Below are positions 18,493 through 27,138 of a DNA stretch of 64,000 nucleotides, piece by piece. The DNA is from Xenococcaceae cyanobacterium MO_167.B27 (GTDB lineage Bacteria; Cyanobacteriota; Cyanobacteriia; Cyanobacteriales; Xenococcaceae): the NCBI GenBank assembly GCA_030065935.1, contig JASJCP010000010.1, positions 1 to 64,000 of the forward strand. Reading direction: 5' to 3'. Made by a program: the position numbers and the translations under genes. The notes under the pieces are model-generated. The model was not told where the DNA came from and did not search any database. It saw nothing but the letters and a program-made list of their open reading frames with translations. The number at the start of each line of letters is the position of its first letter. Positions within the stretch are counted from its first letter, which is position 1.

Positions 18493-19881
18493 TTATCCTA
18501 ATTGGGCAACAGAGCTAATAATTTTTCTTAAAAAACCAGGCAAGGCACTATTAAACTCCTGTTTTGTTCTTGGTTCTAAACTAGCAATGATACGCTGATA
18601 GGTAATAGTGTGGTGCAATGCACATAAAGGCTTGGCTATATTCCAGGCTTCAAGCAAACGCTCCGATGATTCATACTGTATCCATTGACTTAAGTATCGA
18701 TCGCGTAAATGCTCTTGAGATTTTCGCTGCCATAAACTCCTTAAACCCTCTAAAAACCATGGACGATTTCTTGCAAAAAACAACTCAAATAAATCGAAAA
18801 AAGGGTGAGAGATACAGCTATCTGTCCAATCAAAAAAGAGATAATTATTCTTAGATAAAGCAACATTACCTAAATGTAAATCCCCGTGTACCAATGTCGC
18901 TGGTATTTTATAACTAGCCAGTTGAGAGCATAAGTTTTTGAGAGTGGGAACTATACTATGTAATCGCTCAATTTCTGGGATTGATAATTCAGATAAGGCA
19001 TCATCATCGTTAATTAGAGGATCGATTTGAGACTGTAAGATATCTAAGCGTCGATCCAAACATCCTACAGTTAATAAGCGATCGCCGTGTTGAACTGACT
19101 GAATTTGAATTTGAGCGAATAAAAGATAAATATCTTGCTGCGCCTTGAGGGAGACATTACCACCAATTGGTTTACCGAAATCAGCTAATAACATCCAATG
19201 ACGCTCTTTGTCGATACTAATAACAGTGGGAATATGGTTAGGAAATAAATTAGCTAATTCTCTGGTAACAACAGGTTCATCACAAAAAAGAGGCAATGTG
19301 GAAGCTTCTTTTAAATAAAGAGTACCTGCTGAAGTTTGTACCTTTAAAATACAAGATATTGACCAACTTTTCACATATTCTATAGGAGTAAGTTGTTCAT
19401 ATTCTAATTTATCTAATTGCTCTTTAATCCAAGTAGAAGCTTCGTTAAACCAACCAGACCGCGCCCAAGGTGGACGAAGTTTGGGAATATTGCTATTTTC
19501 ATGCTCAATTAAATATTGTTCAATGATCGATTGCTCTTCTGGATTAGTAAAAGATAGAGTTTCTAAAGTTTCGCGGTTACACCAAACGCCGACTTTGATT
19601 GCTTCAATGGGGTTATGCTGTTCTAAAACATATACACCTTGAATTTGACGTTGCTTTTTGTTGACTTGATAACTGACATAATATAGAACATTTACTGCAA
19701 TGTTTAGTTCTTGCTCCATTGCATCTTTAATGACTTGAACATTACTAAGCCAAATTCCTTGATTGATTTTAATACGAGGTAAAAAATAATTATTATTGTG
19801 CGATCGGATCAACACTTTGGCTTCAGTGGGATGGAGCAACAAAGCATAAAAGTATGATTGCCAAGACTTAAAGAACGTCAT
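18493..19881 (-). CDS. APH-like phosphotransferase with N-terminal NUDIX-like region
   Basis: This 462-aa protein ends in a kinase-fold phosphotransferase domain (about 170-420). It has the Brenner motif HGDLHLGNV (332-340), whose aspartate is the catalytic base, and D351 in FFDWTDS as metal ligand. This fits the aminoglycoside/choline kinase superfamily. Residues 1-130 resemble a degenerate NUDIX-type domain (YALLLHPTEAKVLIRS, then an acidic helix) without a clear NUDIX box. The substrate is probably a small metabolite; antibiotic resistance is not implied. It is flanked on both sides by long repeat-rich spacers and stands alone. Confidence 0.75.
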   Translation of the reverse strand: MTFFKSWQSYFYALLLHPTEAKVLIRSHNNNYFLPRIKINQGIWLSNVQVIKDAMEQELNIAVNVLYYVSYQVNKKQRQIQGVYVLEQHNPIEAIKVGVWCNRETLETLSFTNPEEQSIIEQYLIEHENSNIPKLRPPWARSGWFNEASTWIKEQLDKLEYEQLTPIEYVKSWSISCILKVQTSAGTLYLKEASTLPLFCDEPVVTRELANLFPNHIPTVISIDKERHWMLLADFGKPIGGNVSLKAQQDIYLLFAQIQIQSVQHGDRLLTVGCLDRRLDILQSQIDPLINDDDALSELSIPEIERLHSIVPTLKNLCSQLASYKIPATLVHGDLHLGNVALSKNNYLFFDWTDSCISHPFFDLFELFFARNRPWFLEGLRSLWQRKSQEHLRDRYLSQWIQYESSERLLEAWNIAKPLCALHHTITYQRIIASLEPRTKQEFNSALPGFLRKIISSVAQLG

Positions 19882-19978
19882 CTTAATAGATATCCAAACT
19901 TATTTACAACTATTCAAAGGGAGTAGGGAATAGTAAGATGTACCCCATACTCATATCTTGCACCTAGATACCAAATCG

Positions 19979-20069
19979 CCTGAAACTGAAGTTTCAGGCT
20001 AATATAATAAGTCTATTAAAATAGACTATAACTGTTATTAAAACTACATAAGAGTCCTCTTGAGAGGAC
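19979..20069. repeat. Cluster of three successive palindromes
   Basis: Three perfect hairpins follow one another: CCTGAAACT/AGTTTCAGG (19979-19998, 9-bp arms), AGTCTAT/ATAGACT (20010-20027, 7-bp arms) and AGTCCTCT/AGAGGACT (20052-20069, 8-bp arms). The third is followed by TTTC, so it may end a transcript. No gene lies within about 100 bp, which favours a small repetitive element over a single terminator. The spacer 19882-20707 has no CDS. Confidence 0.7.
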
Positions 20070-20228
20070 TTTTCTGTAAAGCGCCAAGAAATTGATTTAA
20101 GGCGTGAAAATCTTAGATGGGTTTTGCTATTGCTCTACCCATCTTATTAGATAATTAAAATGCGATCGGGAATTCCCGTCCCGTTTAGGGAACGCGGAGC
20201 GACCCGCACCTTCGGTGAGAGAGCGAGG

Positions 20229-20285
20229 GGGACAACTTATCGGTCATAGGTTTACAATTTTGATACAGAATCTTTATATAGCAAG
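20229..20285 (-). repeat. Interspersed repeat, copy A (CTTGCTATATAAAG family)
   Basis: On the minus strand this reads CTTGCTATATAAAGATTCTG and continues TATCAAAATTGTAAACC, TATGACCGATAA. Two further copies lie at 42308-42366 and 42955-43014 (plus). Just beyond, at about 20200-20228, is the block CTCACCGAAGGTGCG, which also follows the copy at 42955. Confidence 0.75.
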
Positions 20286-20521
20286 GGGCGGAAGTCCGCT
20301 TTATACTTAATTTTTCGGCTTGTATCTCAGCTTTTAGCTTATTGAAGCCCCCTTCGCACAAGGGTTGTATAATAACTTTGTACGTAAAATCTAGCTAAAA
20401 TTGCGCTCTTTCTCGTACAAAGCAACGCACCTTGACAACTTGCAAATGGGTTCCGCACAGGAAATACGTTGTGTCGGTAAAATTGCAAACGTAATAAGGA
20501 GTATGAGTATTCCAAATACGT

Positions 20522-20685
20522 TAGTACCGAAGGACTTTCGGGGAAAGTAAATTGACTGTCAAATTGTCGTACTGTCGGGGGTGCATGGTAGCTGCTGTGT
20601 ATCTAGATAAGTGGCGCTCCCGCAGTAAGATTCTCAATCGCGAGTTTGAGAAGCCCGTATGCGTTTACGCTACGGGAGAAGTCAC
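20522..20685 (+). pseudogene. Relic of a tnpB 3' end / omega-RNA (no intact tnpB)
   Basis: TAGTACC at 20522-20528 and GTACTGTCGGGG at 20569-20580 align with CAGTACC (36217) and GTACTGTCGGGG (36261) at the 3' end of the full-length tnpB. The terminal hairpin GAAGCCCGTA...TACGGGAGAAGTCAC (about 20649-20685) corresponds to GAAGCCCGC...GTCGGGAG..CGTCAC at 36330-36374. Stops interrupt every frame, so only a non-coding right-end/guide-RNA-like remnant is left. Confidence 0.65.
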
Positions 20686-20707
20686 GTCTTAGAACTTGCT
20701 AGCAAGT

Positions 20708-22963
20708 TTATTCCTCTTCCCAATTACCGTTACTGAGGGCAAATCCTTCATTTTGAGTTACCAGATCGATTTGTTGTCGGTAATAGTCAACGCTTTTTAC
20801 TTCTACTTCCACACGATCGCCTAAACGATAAGCAGTGCGATTTTTTCTTCCTACTAAACAACTGTGACGGGAACGATATTCATACCAGTCATCTTTAAGG
20901 GAACTGACGTGAACTAAACCTTCTACTAACAAGTCTTCAATCTGCACAAAGAAGCCATAAGATTGTACTCCTACTATCAGACCTTCAAACACTTTACCAG
21001 TACGTTCTTTCATTTTTTCGGCTTTTTTCAAACCTTCCAAATCACTTTCCGCATCTTCTGCGACTTTTTCGCGATCATTAAGGCGAGGTAAGATGGCGTG
21101 AAGTTCGATATCAAGTTGTTCTTGCATCGCAGGGGGTAAAACATTCCAGTTAATTTCCCCATAGCAGCTACTACTACCCAAATCTACTCCATTTTTAGCA
21201 CGACTGTGACGGCGATCGCGTCCGAATTCAAAAACGGTTTTCAGAATGCGCTGTACCATCAAGTCAATGTATCGTTGTCCTGGGGAAATACAGTGGGTAT
21301 AACCATCACTATATGCTAATCCGAAGTGTTTTCCTGGTTTGGTAACGTACTTGACGGGTTTTAGGGTATCTTGCAGTAAATAGTTTAGCACCATTGTTTC
21401 TGACGAAGTGGCGAACTGCTGAGTTAGTAATTGATAATCGTGGGGTGTAATGTCTCCTTCTGGGTCTAACTCTAATTCCAATCCCAGATTAGTGCTAAGT
21501 TTGAGTAAATCTTCTAATTCATCTACATCTGGTTCAGGTTGCACACAATAAATACCTGGAACACCCCAAGCTTGTAAGCTCTCAGCAAGTACTTTCCCTG
21601 CTAGGAGCATTAATTCTGTCAGTAAGGAGCTAACGGGAAGATTAGAAGGGGATAAAATTACTCCCAAGCGACCTTCATCTTGAAATAAACTATTAGATTC
21701 TGGTATGGTAATTTCAAAACCGCCTCGTTGTAATCTTTGAGCTTTTACCAAAGGACTTAAAGTTAAAAACAGATCATTAAGTACCTTTGCAGTGGGAGCT
21801 AACTTGTCACTGACTTGATCTGGCTCTTGTAGGAGATTTTGTACTTCTTGGGGAGTTAAATAGTTGTCAACAGAAACTACAGAGGGTCTAATTTCCGATT
21901 CTAAAATTTCACCTTGGTCGTTAATCGTAATTAGAATTGAAATAGTAAGACGATTTTTTCCTGGTTCTAGAGAACAAATTTTATTGACTTTAGGAGGAAA
22001 GAGGGGGATGATTTTCTTCTGTAAATTAATTGCTGTGCCTCGTTTCCTGGCAACTCTGTCTAAAGTAGTATCTTGTTCAATGTAGTGAGCTACATCTGCA
22101 ATATGAATTCCTAATTGCCAATTTCCTTCAGAAGTTTGCTCTAGTGTCAGAGCATTTTCAATACAAGAGTTTTCGGTTAACTCCGCTTCTGAGCCAATAG
22201 CTATGGTGAGTTTGTCTCTTAAATCTAGTCTGCGTTTAATTTCTGCTGCTGCTACTCTTGATGGTAAAGAGGATGAGGATTCGATTTCGTTGGGTTTAAA
22301 CTCATGGGGTAGATCGTGTTTACAAGAGACAATATCTACATCGCTTGCTTCTTCTGCATCACTTCCCAGAATTTTGGTAACTTTTCCTAGAGGCGGTTTT
22401 TGTGCGATAGGATAGCGTGCGACAGAAACATGAACTAAATGTTCTACTGCATCTGCTAGATTTGTACCATTTTCTAGTAAATCCAGTTCAAATAATAAGC
22501 GATCGTCGAGGGGAATTGCACGATAACCATTGTCAGTATTACTTACTGTGGCTAGTAAAGAGGGGTTGGCTCTTTCTAAAATTAACTTGACTTCTCCTTC
22601 AGGAGAGCGACGACGACTACCTTCTTTGATGGTTTTCACTAAAACGCGATCGCCATTCCAAGCATTACTGAGATGAGTTTCTCTGATATAGATATCGTCT
22701 GCATTTTCTTCGTCTTGAATGGCAAAACAAAAGCCTTTACTGGAGCAGCGTAATTTAGCTTCTACTACATCTTCTTCATAAAGTCGACGATATTTACCCC
22801 TTTCTTTATCCAAAACCGAGATTTTTTCCAAAGCATCTAGTATAATTTCTAGCTTTTGGATACTTTCTTCGTCTTCACAGCCTAGTTTTTTCTCCAGATT
22901 TTTTTTTGCGACTAATTTGTCTTCCACAAATTGAGATAATAGTGTGGCGATTGAAAATTCCAT
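20708..22963 (-). CDS. RNB-domain ribonuclease (RNase II/R family) with altered catalytic aspartates
   Basis: This 751-aa protein has N-terminal cold-shock-like regions (about 55-200), an RNB domain (about 235-570) and a C-terminal S1 domain (about 650-740, GKVFEGLIVGVQSYGFFVQI). The family degrades RNA 3' to 5'. The segment HIADVAHYIEQD...LD..ARKRGT after the active site is well conserved. The segment normally reading TID...A.D.DDA instead reads IGSEAELTENSCIENAL, so the metal-binding aspartates appear replaced by C, E and N. Activity may be lost or changed. I start it at ATG 22963 (MEFSIATLLS) rather than the TTG six bases upstream. Confidence 0.85.
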   Translation of the reverse strand: MEFSIATLLSQFVEDKLVAKKNLEKKLGCEDEESIQKLEIILDALEKISVLDKERGKYRRLYEEDVVEAKLRCSSKGFCFAIQDEENADDIYIRETHLSNAWNGDRVLVKTIKEGSRRRSPEGEVKLILERANPSLLATVSNTDNGYRAIPLDDRLLFELDLLENGTNLADAVEHLVHVSVARYPIAQKPPLGKVTKILGSDAEEASDVDIVSCKHDLPHEFKPNEIESSSSLPSRVAAAEIKRRLDLRDKLTIAIGSEAELTENSCIENALTLEQTSEGNWQLGIHIADVAHYIEQDTTLDRVARKRGTAINLQKKIIPLFPPKVNKICSLEPGKNRLTISILITINDQGEILESEIRPSVVSVDNYLTPQEVQNLLQEPDQVSDKLAPTAKVLNDLFLTLSPLVKAQRLQRGGFEITIPESNSLFQDEGRLGVILSPSNLPVSSLLTELMLLAGKVLAESLQAWGVPGIYCVQPEPDVDELEDLLKLSTNLGLELELDPEGDITPHDYQLLTQQFATSSETMVLNYLLQDTLKPVKYVTKPGKHFGLAYSDGYTHCISPGQRYIDLMVQRILKTVFEFGRDRRHSRAKNGVDLGSSSCYGEINWNVLPPAMQEQLDIELHAILPRLNDREKVAEDAESDLEGLKKAEKMKERTGKVFEGLIVGVQSYGFFVQIEDLLVEGLVHVSSLKDDWYEYRSRHSCLVGRKNRTAYRLGDRVEVEVKSVDYYRQQIDLVTQNEGFALSNGNWEEE

Positions 22964-23517
22964 TAACAATAATCCTTTTCTGTATATGTATAGGTGAACA
23001 TCACACGATAATGTAAAGAAAAATGCGTGGTGAGGTTATAGACTAACAAAACTACGCTAGCCTAACAGGAAAGCTGAGGCTCAACAATCAAACAATGATA
23101 ATCTCGCAGTTAGTAGTTTCCGATGGGAATCACCGAAAGTTATGGTATTACCCTATTCGAGAGCAAGAGGTTATTAAGCAATAATAAACCATCTGAGGTT
23201 AGTAGTACGAGAGTGTAAATTTTGTACTTCTGTTGAGCCGTAGGATATGTTTCGCAGCTAATCTTTCAGAAGTTGTTTTTACTCTCGGTATAGGGGAGTA
23301 TCACCAACCTGATTTTGTTGTTTCTTGTTGCTATTGAACTTACTGTTACTTTAGAAAACAATTGAGTTATCGAGGATGTTTTAAGCTAAAGATTGAGAGT
23401 AAGTTAACAGCTATCCTGTATATTATTGTAATTTCTCTAGAGCTATTGGCAAATTTCTTTGGGTTTTTCCCGTAAACTAGTAAATTGGTATTGATTATAA
23501 ACAGTACAATCGCTCTT
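22964..23517. other. Divergent spacer upstream of the RNB gene
   Basis: No CDS is seen. The spacer contains the candidate structured RNA at 23052-23243. The remainder (to 23517) is AT-rich and holds the upstream regions of the two divergent genes. Confidence 0.6.
23052..23243 (+). ncRNA. Candidate structured RNA, possibly 6S-like
   Basis: A perfect 9-bp long-range helix joins GGCTCAACA (23078-23086) and TGTTGAGCC (23231-23239). CTACG (23052-23056) can pair with CGTAG (23239-23243) outside it. Inside, GATGG (23122-23126) pairs with CCATC (23189-23193) and TTATTA (23171-23176) with TAATAA (23182-23187). A rod-like RNA of about 190 nt with internal bubbles is the general shape of 6S RNA, but I cannot confirm family membership. 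The strand is uncertain: a structured 5' leader of the RNB gene on the minus strand is the alternative. Confidence 0.35.
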
Positions 23518-24228
23518 ATGTTGACCCAATTTCGTCATTACTACCCCCAAGGTAGTTTAATTAGTGAATTAATTAATATTGATCGCGGATTATATTTAGT
23601 TAGAGTTTCCATTGAAACAGAAGGAGTTACCCTCGCTACTGGTTTGGCTGGTGCTGATACTATTGAATTAGCAGAAGACCGCGCCAGAGAAAGAGCGATC
23701 GCAGCTTTAGGTTTAGACAAATCCCCTGTTAAGCCTTCTCCAACAGTAACAAGTCCCAAAATAATTCAACCATCTGCTGTTACTGCGGTTAAACATCAGG
23801 AAGTAAGTAACTCAACCCCAGAACTTAAAACACCACAACCGATTCCCTCTCCTGTAGAATTAGAGAATCATCAACCAAACTTTACTAGCAATTCTTCTAG
23901 GGAAATCATTACAGAATCTAAGACTGAAAAACCCTCTCAAGAAACTCAAGAGTATCAGAGAAATATTTTCGATCAACCAATAGTAGAAAATTCAGCGTCT
24001 CCCGAGTCTATATCTGCTCCTGAAACAGAAGTTTCTTACCCTCCAGTAGAATATGATTATTCCGAAATCGCACATAAAATCGATTTGGAAATGAAGCGGT
24101 TAAACTGGACAAAAGACCAAGGAAGAGACTATCTCTTGAGTACCTATGGTAAGCGATCGCGTCTCCATCTTAAAAATAATGAGTTGTTAGAATTTCTTGA
24201 CTATCTAGAAACTTTACCAAGTTCTTAA
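23518..24228 (+). CDS. Conserved cyanobacterial hypothetical protein
   Basis: This 236-aa protein has a structured N-terminal domain of about 65 residues (QFRHYYPQGSLISELINID, then RDRAR-like helix RARERAIAALGL). A long low-complexity Pro/Ser/Thr/Glu linker (about 70-175) follows, and then a C-terminal helical domain of about 55 residues (DLEMKRLNWTKDQGRDYLLS). The N-terminal beta-beta-beta-alpha pattern resembles small RNA-binding or dsRBD-like folds, which is only a suggestion. ATG at 23518 is preferred over the TTG at 23485, because the first 11 residues from TTG look unstructured. Function unknown. Confidence 0.7.
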   Translation: MLTQFRHYYPQGSLISELINIDRGLYLVRVSIETEGVTLATGLAGADTIELAEDRARERAIAALGLDKSPVKPSPTVTSPKIIQPSAVTAVKHQEVSNSTPELKTPQPIPSPVELENHQPNFTSNSSREIITESKTEKPSQETQEYQRNIFDQPIVENSASPESISAPETEVSYPPVEYDYSEIAHKIDLEMKRLNWTKDQGRDYLLSTYGKRSRLHLKNNELLEFLDYLETLPSS

Positions 24229-25173
24229 TTTACCTTTGTTTAAATTAATCTCCCCTGTCTTTGTATCTCCTAGTATCCCAGTCCTGAAGGGGGGATAACC
24301 TTTATAATCCATATATGACAAGGGGTAAGCTTTGCGACGTAACCCAATAAAAATAAAGTGTAAAATTGACTCAATATCCTAATCGCAGAACAAGATTTTC
24401 TCTACGCTTTAATTTAATCGCTGGTATTTACAATTATCATGCTCTCTTTAATTCAAAATAGTTAGCGGTGCTATCAGCAACTGCAGAGCGATCGCAACTT
24501 TCGCAAGAGGTCTAATACTAAATCCGATTCTCAAAACCCACTGTTGAGGTTGACGGAAAGACGCGGTGACACGGTGACACGGAGAATTATTGAAGGGTTA
24601 GATATAAGTAGGGTATGTCAACAGGATTTAGTATAATATTCAATAGTAAAATGAGCGAAAATCAGCCAATATCTTATATTATTCTGATTATTTTTGACTA
24701 TAACAGTAAGGTTTGACAGTGATACAACGCATACAGAATATACTCTAGCGAGGTCATATCCCCCTCCACCCCCCCTTCAGAATCACGCCGTGGAATTGAG
24801 ATGATGTGATTACCTATCCCACACTTATTTGATGCACTACCAGTGCCTTAAATTCCATCAATTGTCAAAAACTTACACGACAAGAGTTTCAGATACTGTT
24901 GTCAGTAAATCAAAACCGTCAATATGAACAAGTCTTCAGTATTTAAACGGAGAAATTTATTAAATAGTTTAAAATATCTAAGTAATTTTTCTATAGTAAA
25001 ATCATCTTTTTTTAAGCTAATTTTGGTTTTGTTTAAATAACAAAACTAAAATGGCAAATTTTAGAACCTCTCATTGTTACAAAACACATTTGGGAAAAGT
25101 ATTAGGAAAGAGAACAGTGCGGAGTAAAGCTTCTGCTAATTTAGACTTCATTTCATTATGGAGGAGCAGAATA
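24229..25173. other. Long spacer with MITE, no gene seen
   Basis: Over 900 bp without a supported CDS. It includes the MITE at 24515-24634 and AT-rich sequence on both sides. A frame from 25051 runs in phase into the gene starting at 25174, but those 41 codons look like leader, not protein. Confidence 0.6.
24515..24634. mobile_element. MITE-like element with 11-bp terminal inverted repeats
   Basis: ATACTAAATCC (24515-24525) and GGATTTAGTAT (24624-24634) are perfect inverted repeats bounding 120 bp without coding capacity. If the ends are CTAAATCC...GGATTTAG, each is flanked by TA, the target duplication of IS630/Tc1-mariner-type elements. Inside is the short tandem CGGTGACACGGTGACACGG. Confidence 0.65.
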
Positions 25174-25722
25174 ATGAATCAGTATCCTAATTGCTGGCTT
25201 ACTTTACTGCTTGCTTTTATACTTCTACCGCCATTTGCTTTGAAAACTCTCAGCGAGCGTCTTGAACCTTACCCTGCGATAATTTTACCTTCAGGAGCAG
25301 GAAAGATAGATGTAAGCGTAAGGGAAGTTAGTTTTAATAGGACTAGCCTTTGGGGTAAGCATGAAAAAAATAATACCTGGACAAGGATCAGTCTAGAAAC
25401 TTTCTGGCCACCTATCCCTAGACAGTACTTTCAACCAATAGTAAGAAATTCATTGAGTTTAAAGTTAGAGAATCAGAAAATTATCAGTCCACCTAAAGAA
25501 GTTAAAGAAAGAGTTAAAGAAATCATGAATAAGATGTTGAGTAATAAGGTAACTTCTAGTGAAGTAGATAATACCAAGTACTGGTGGTGCCAGAAATTAG
25601 TTCAGTCTGGATATGCTTCAGATGAAATAATGATTGTCTCTGAGGAAGTAAAATTTGACATTGAAACTGGCAAAATTATCACCATTAAGAGAAGCCATGA
25701 AGAAATTTTTCGATTGGATTGA
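25174..25722 (+). CDS. Hypothetical membrane-anchored protein, partner of HTTM gene
   Basis: This 182-aa protein begins with one hydrophobic helix (about 7-24, CWLTLLLAFILLPPFAL) followed by an extracytoplasmic-type soluble domain with no recognised family. I choose ATG at 25174 because GGAGGAG lies at 25160-25166, at ideal distance; the frame is open further upstream to 25051 without a good start signal. Its last 26 bp overlap the start of the HTTM gene, so the two are probably translated together. Function unknown; by context it may serve the neighbouring membrane enzyme. Confidence 0.65.
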   Translation: MNQYPNCWLTLLLAFILLPPFALKTLSERLEPYPAIILPSGAGKIDVSVREVSFNRTSLWGKHEKNNTWTRISLETFWPPIPRQYFQPIVRNSLSLKLENQKIISPPKEVKERVKEIMNKMLSNKVTSSEVDNTKYWWCQKLVQSGYASDEIMIVSEEVKFDIETGKIITIKRSHEEIFRLD

Positions 25723-26833
25723 AGCTAAACTTGAATTTTTATGGCGAAAAGCCGAAGATGCATCTGAAAATGATGATCGGAGTCTCTCACTGCTACGAAT
25801 CTTATATGGACTTTTTATTGCATTATTCGCAACTCCTAGCTTTTCTTGGATTGGAACAGTTCCTCAAGGTTTATTTCTTCCTCCTTTCTTTAGCTTAGGC
25901 AACTTCTTTGATGACTTTCCCAGTTATCCTTGGTTATTAGCGATTGATATTTCGCTGATTATTTTCACAATTTGTCTTTTGCTTGGTGTAAAAACAAGGT
26001 ATGCAGGTATCCTTTTTTCTTTTTTCTACATCATAGGCTGTTCATTTCAATTTTCTTTCGGGAAAATTGATCACGGGATTATGTTTCCCGTTTTTATCTT
26101 TGGATTGTCTTTTACAAACTGGGGTGTGAGTTATGCTGTGATTCCAGATCAGAGAGTCTCTAAGCAGGTGCAAAGAAGAGTACTTGCTATTCTTGCTGTG
26201 TTACTTTGTTTTGGAATGTTTACCGCTGGTGCTGAAAAAATGCTAAGTTGGATTGACTTGGACTTGGAAAAGGGAGGATTTCTGAGTTGGTTTTATTCAG
26301 GCTTTTTTAACCTTGAAAGAAAATACTTACTCGCCCCTTTTGTACTGGTAGTTCCTCCTCAAACATTTGAAATATTTGATTATTTTGCTGTTGTATTTGA
26401 ACTCTCACCCATGATTGCTCTTCTTGCTGGTAGACGATGGTGGCAATTATGGCTTTTCATAGCATGTCTATTTCATTTAGGCAATACAACATTGCTTAAT
26501 ATACCCTTTAGCATTCATGCTCCCGTTTATCTAAGTTTCATTCCTGTAAGCTCTTTTCTAAAAATTGCTCAAATACAGTGGAGTAAAGCACAAATTGCTC
26601 TTTTTGCATCCACGATGACGGGTGTAATTGCTATTCATCACCTGTTCCATTTCTCTAGCAGTAATTCAATTGAATCCCCAGTAGTGTATGCACTTCCTCT
26701 TGTTGAGAACAAAGTAGAATTGGAACTATATGTGGGCTTGTTAGTGTGGATACCAACTACTTTCTTGATTGGATTGGCAGTTACAAAGGCATTTAATAAC
26801 CCTTCTCCTAAGAAGCAAAACCAATTATCATAA
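25697..26833 (+). CDS. HTTM-domain multi-pass membrane protein
   Basis: This 378-aa protein has about 8 hydrophobic segments and the layout of HTTM (horizontally transferred transmembrane) proteins, related to vitamin K-dependent gamma-carboxylase. Fitting stretches are RILYGLFIALFATPSFSWIG, GVKTRYAGILFSFFYIIGCS, and FQFSFGKIDHGIMFPVFIFG with its conserved histidine. Related proteins include SdpB of the SdpABC toxin system, which acts with a short membrane-anchored partner (SdpA). The upstream 182-aa gene fits that position but I cannot confirm homology, and no toxin precursor is seen. Start at ATG 25697. Confidence 0.65.
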   Translation: MKKFFDWIEAKLEFLWRKAEDASENDDRSLSLLRILYGLFIALFATPSFSWIGTVPQGLFLPPFFSLGNFFDDFPSYPWLLAIDISLIIFTICLLLGVKTRYAGILFSFFYIIGCSFQFSFGKIDHGIMFPVFIFGLSFTNWGVSYAVIPDQRVSKQVQRRVLAILAVLLCFGMFTAGAEKMLSWIDLDLEKGGFLSWFYSGFFNLERKYLLAPFVLVVPPQTFEIFDYFAVVFELSPMIALLAGRRWWQLWLFIACLFHLGNTTLLNIPFSIHAPVYLSFIPVSSFLKIAQIQWSKAQIALFASTMTGVIAIHHLFHFSSSNSIESPVVYALPLVENKVELELYVGLLVWIPTTFLIGLAVTKAFNNPSPKKQNQLS

Positions 26834-27138
26834 CAGAGCCAGATATAGAGTGCTAGAAGTATCGGGGCGAGCATGGAAATACTTGCTAGTAGTAGCCACC
26901 GAACCATGAGGGAGCAATCAGAAAAAGTTGGTTTAGCATCCAAGCGATCCCCTATACTGCAAGCTGTTTAGTAGGTTTAAAAAATGGATATATGTTGGTA
27001 GTGGTTGAAAAAATTAATGGTAACTACTATTAATAAGCTGCCATTTTATCAAGGGGGTTTGAGGGATATGAAACTTATACAGAGCAAGCTTTAGGTAAGT
27101 TGTCACCCCGTCAGATACAAGTCAGTAACAACAGTTTT
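26834..27138. other. Convergent spacer between HTTM gene and folP
   Basis: Nothing definite is seen in these 305 bp. A minus-strand frame overlapping the HTTM gene end has no recognisable product. Confidence 0.6.

Noticed and set aside
18493-19881. Aminoglycoside resistance gene
   Set aside because: Only the general kinase fold is supported; the N-terminal region and lack of resistance context argue for a metabolic kinase.
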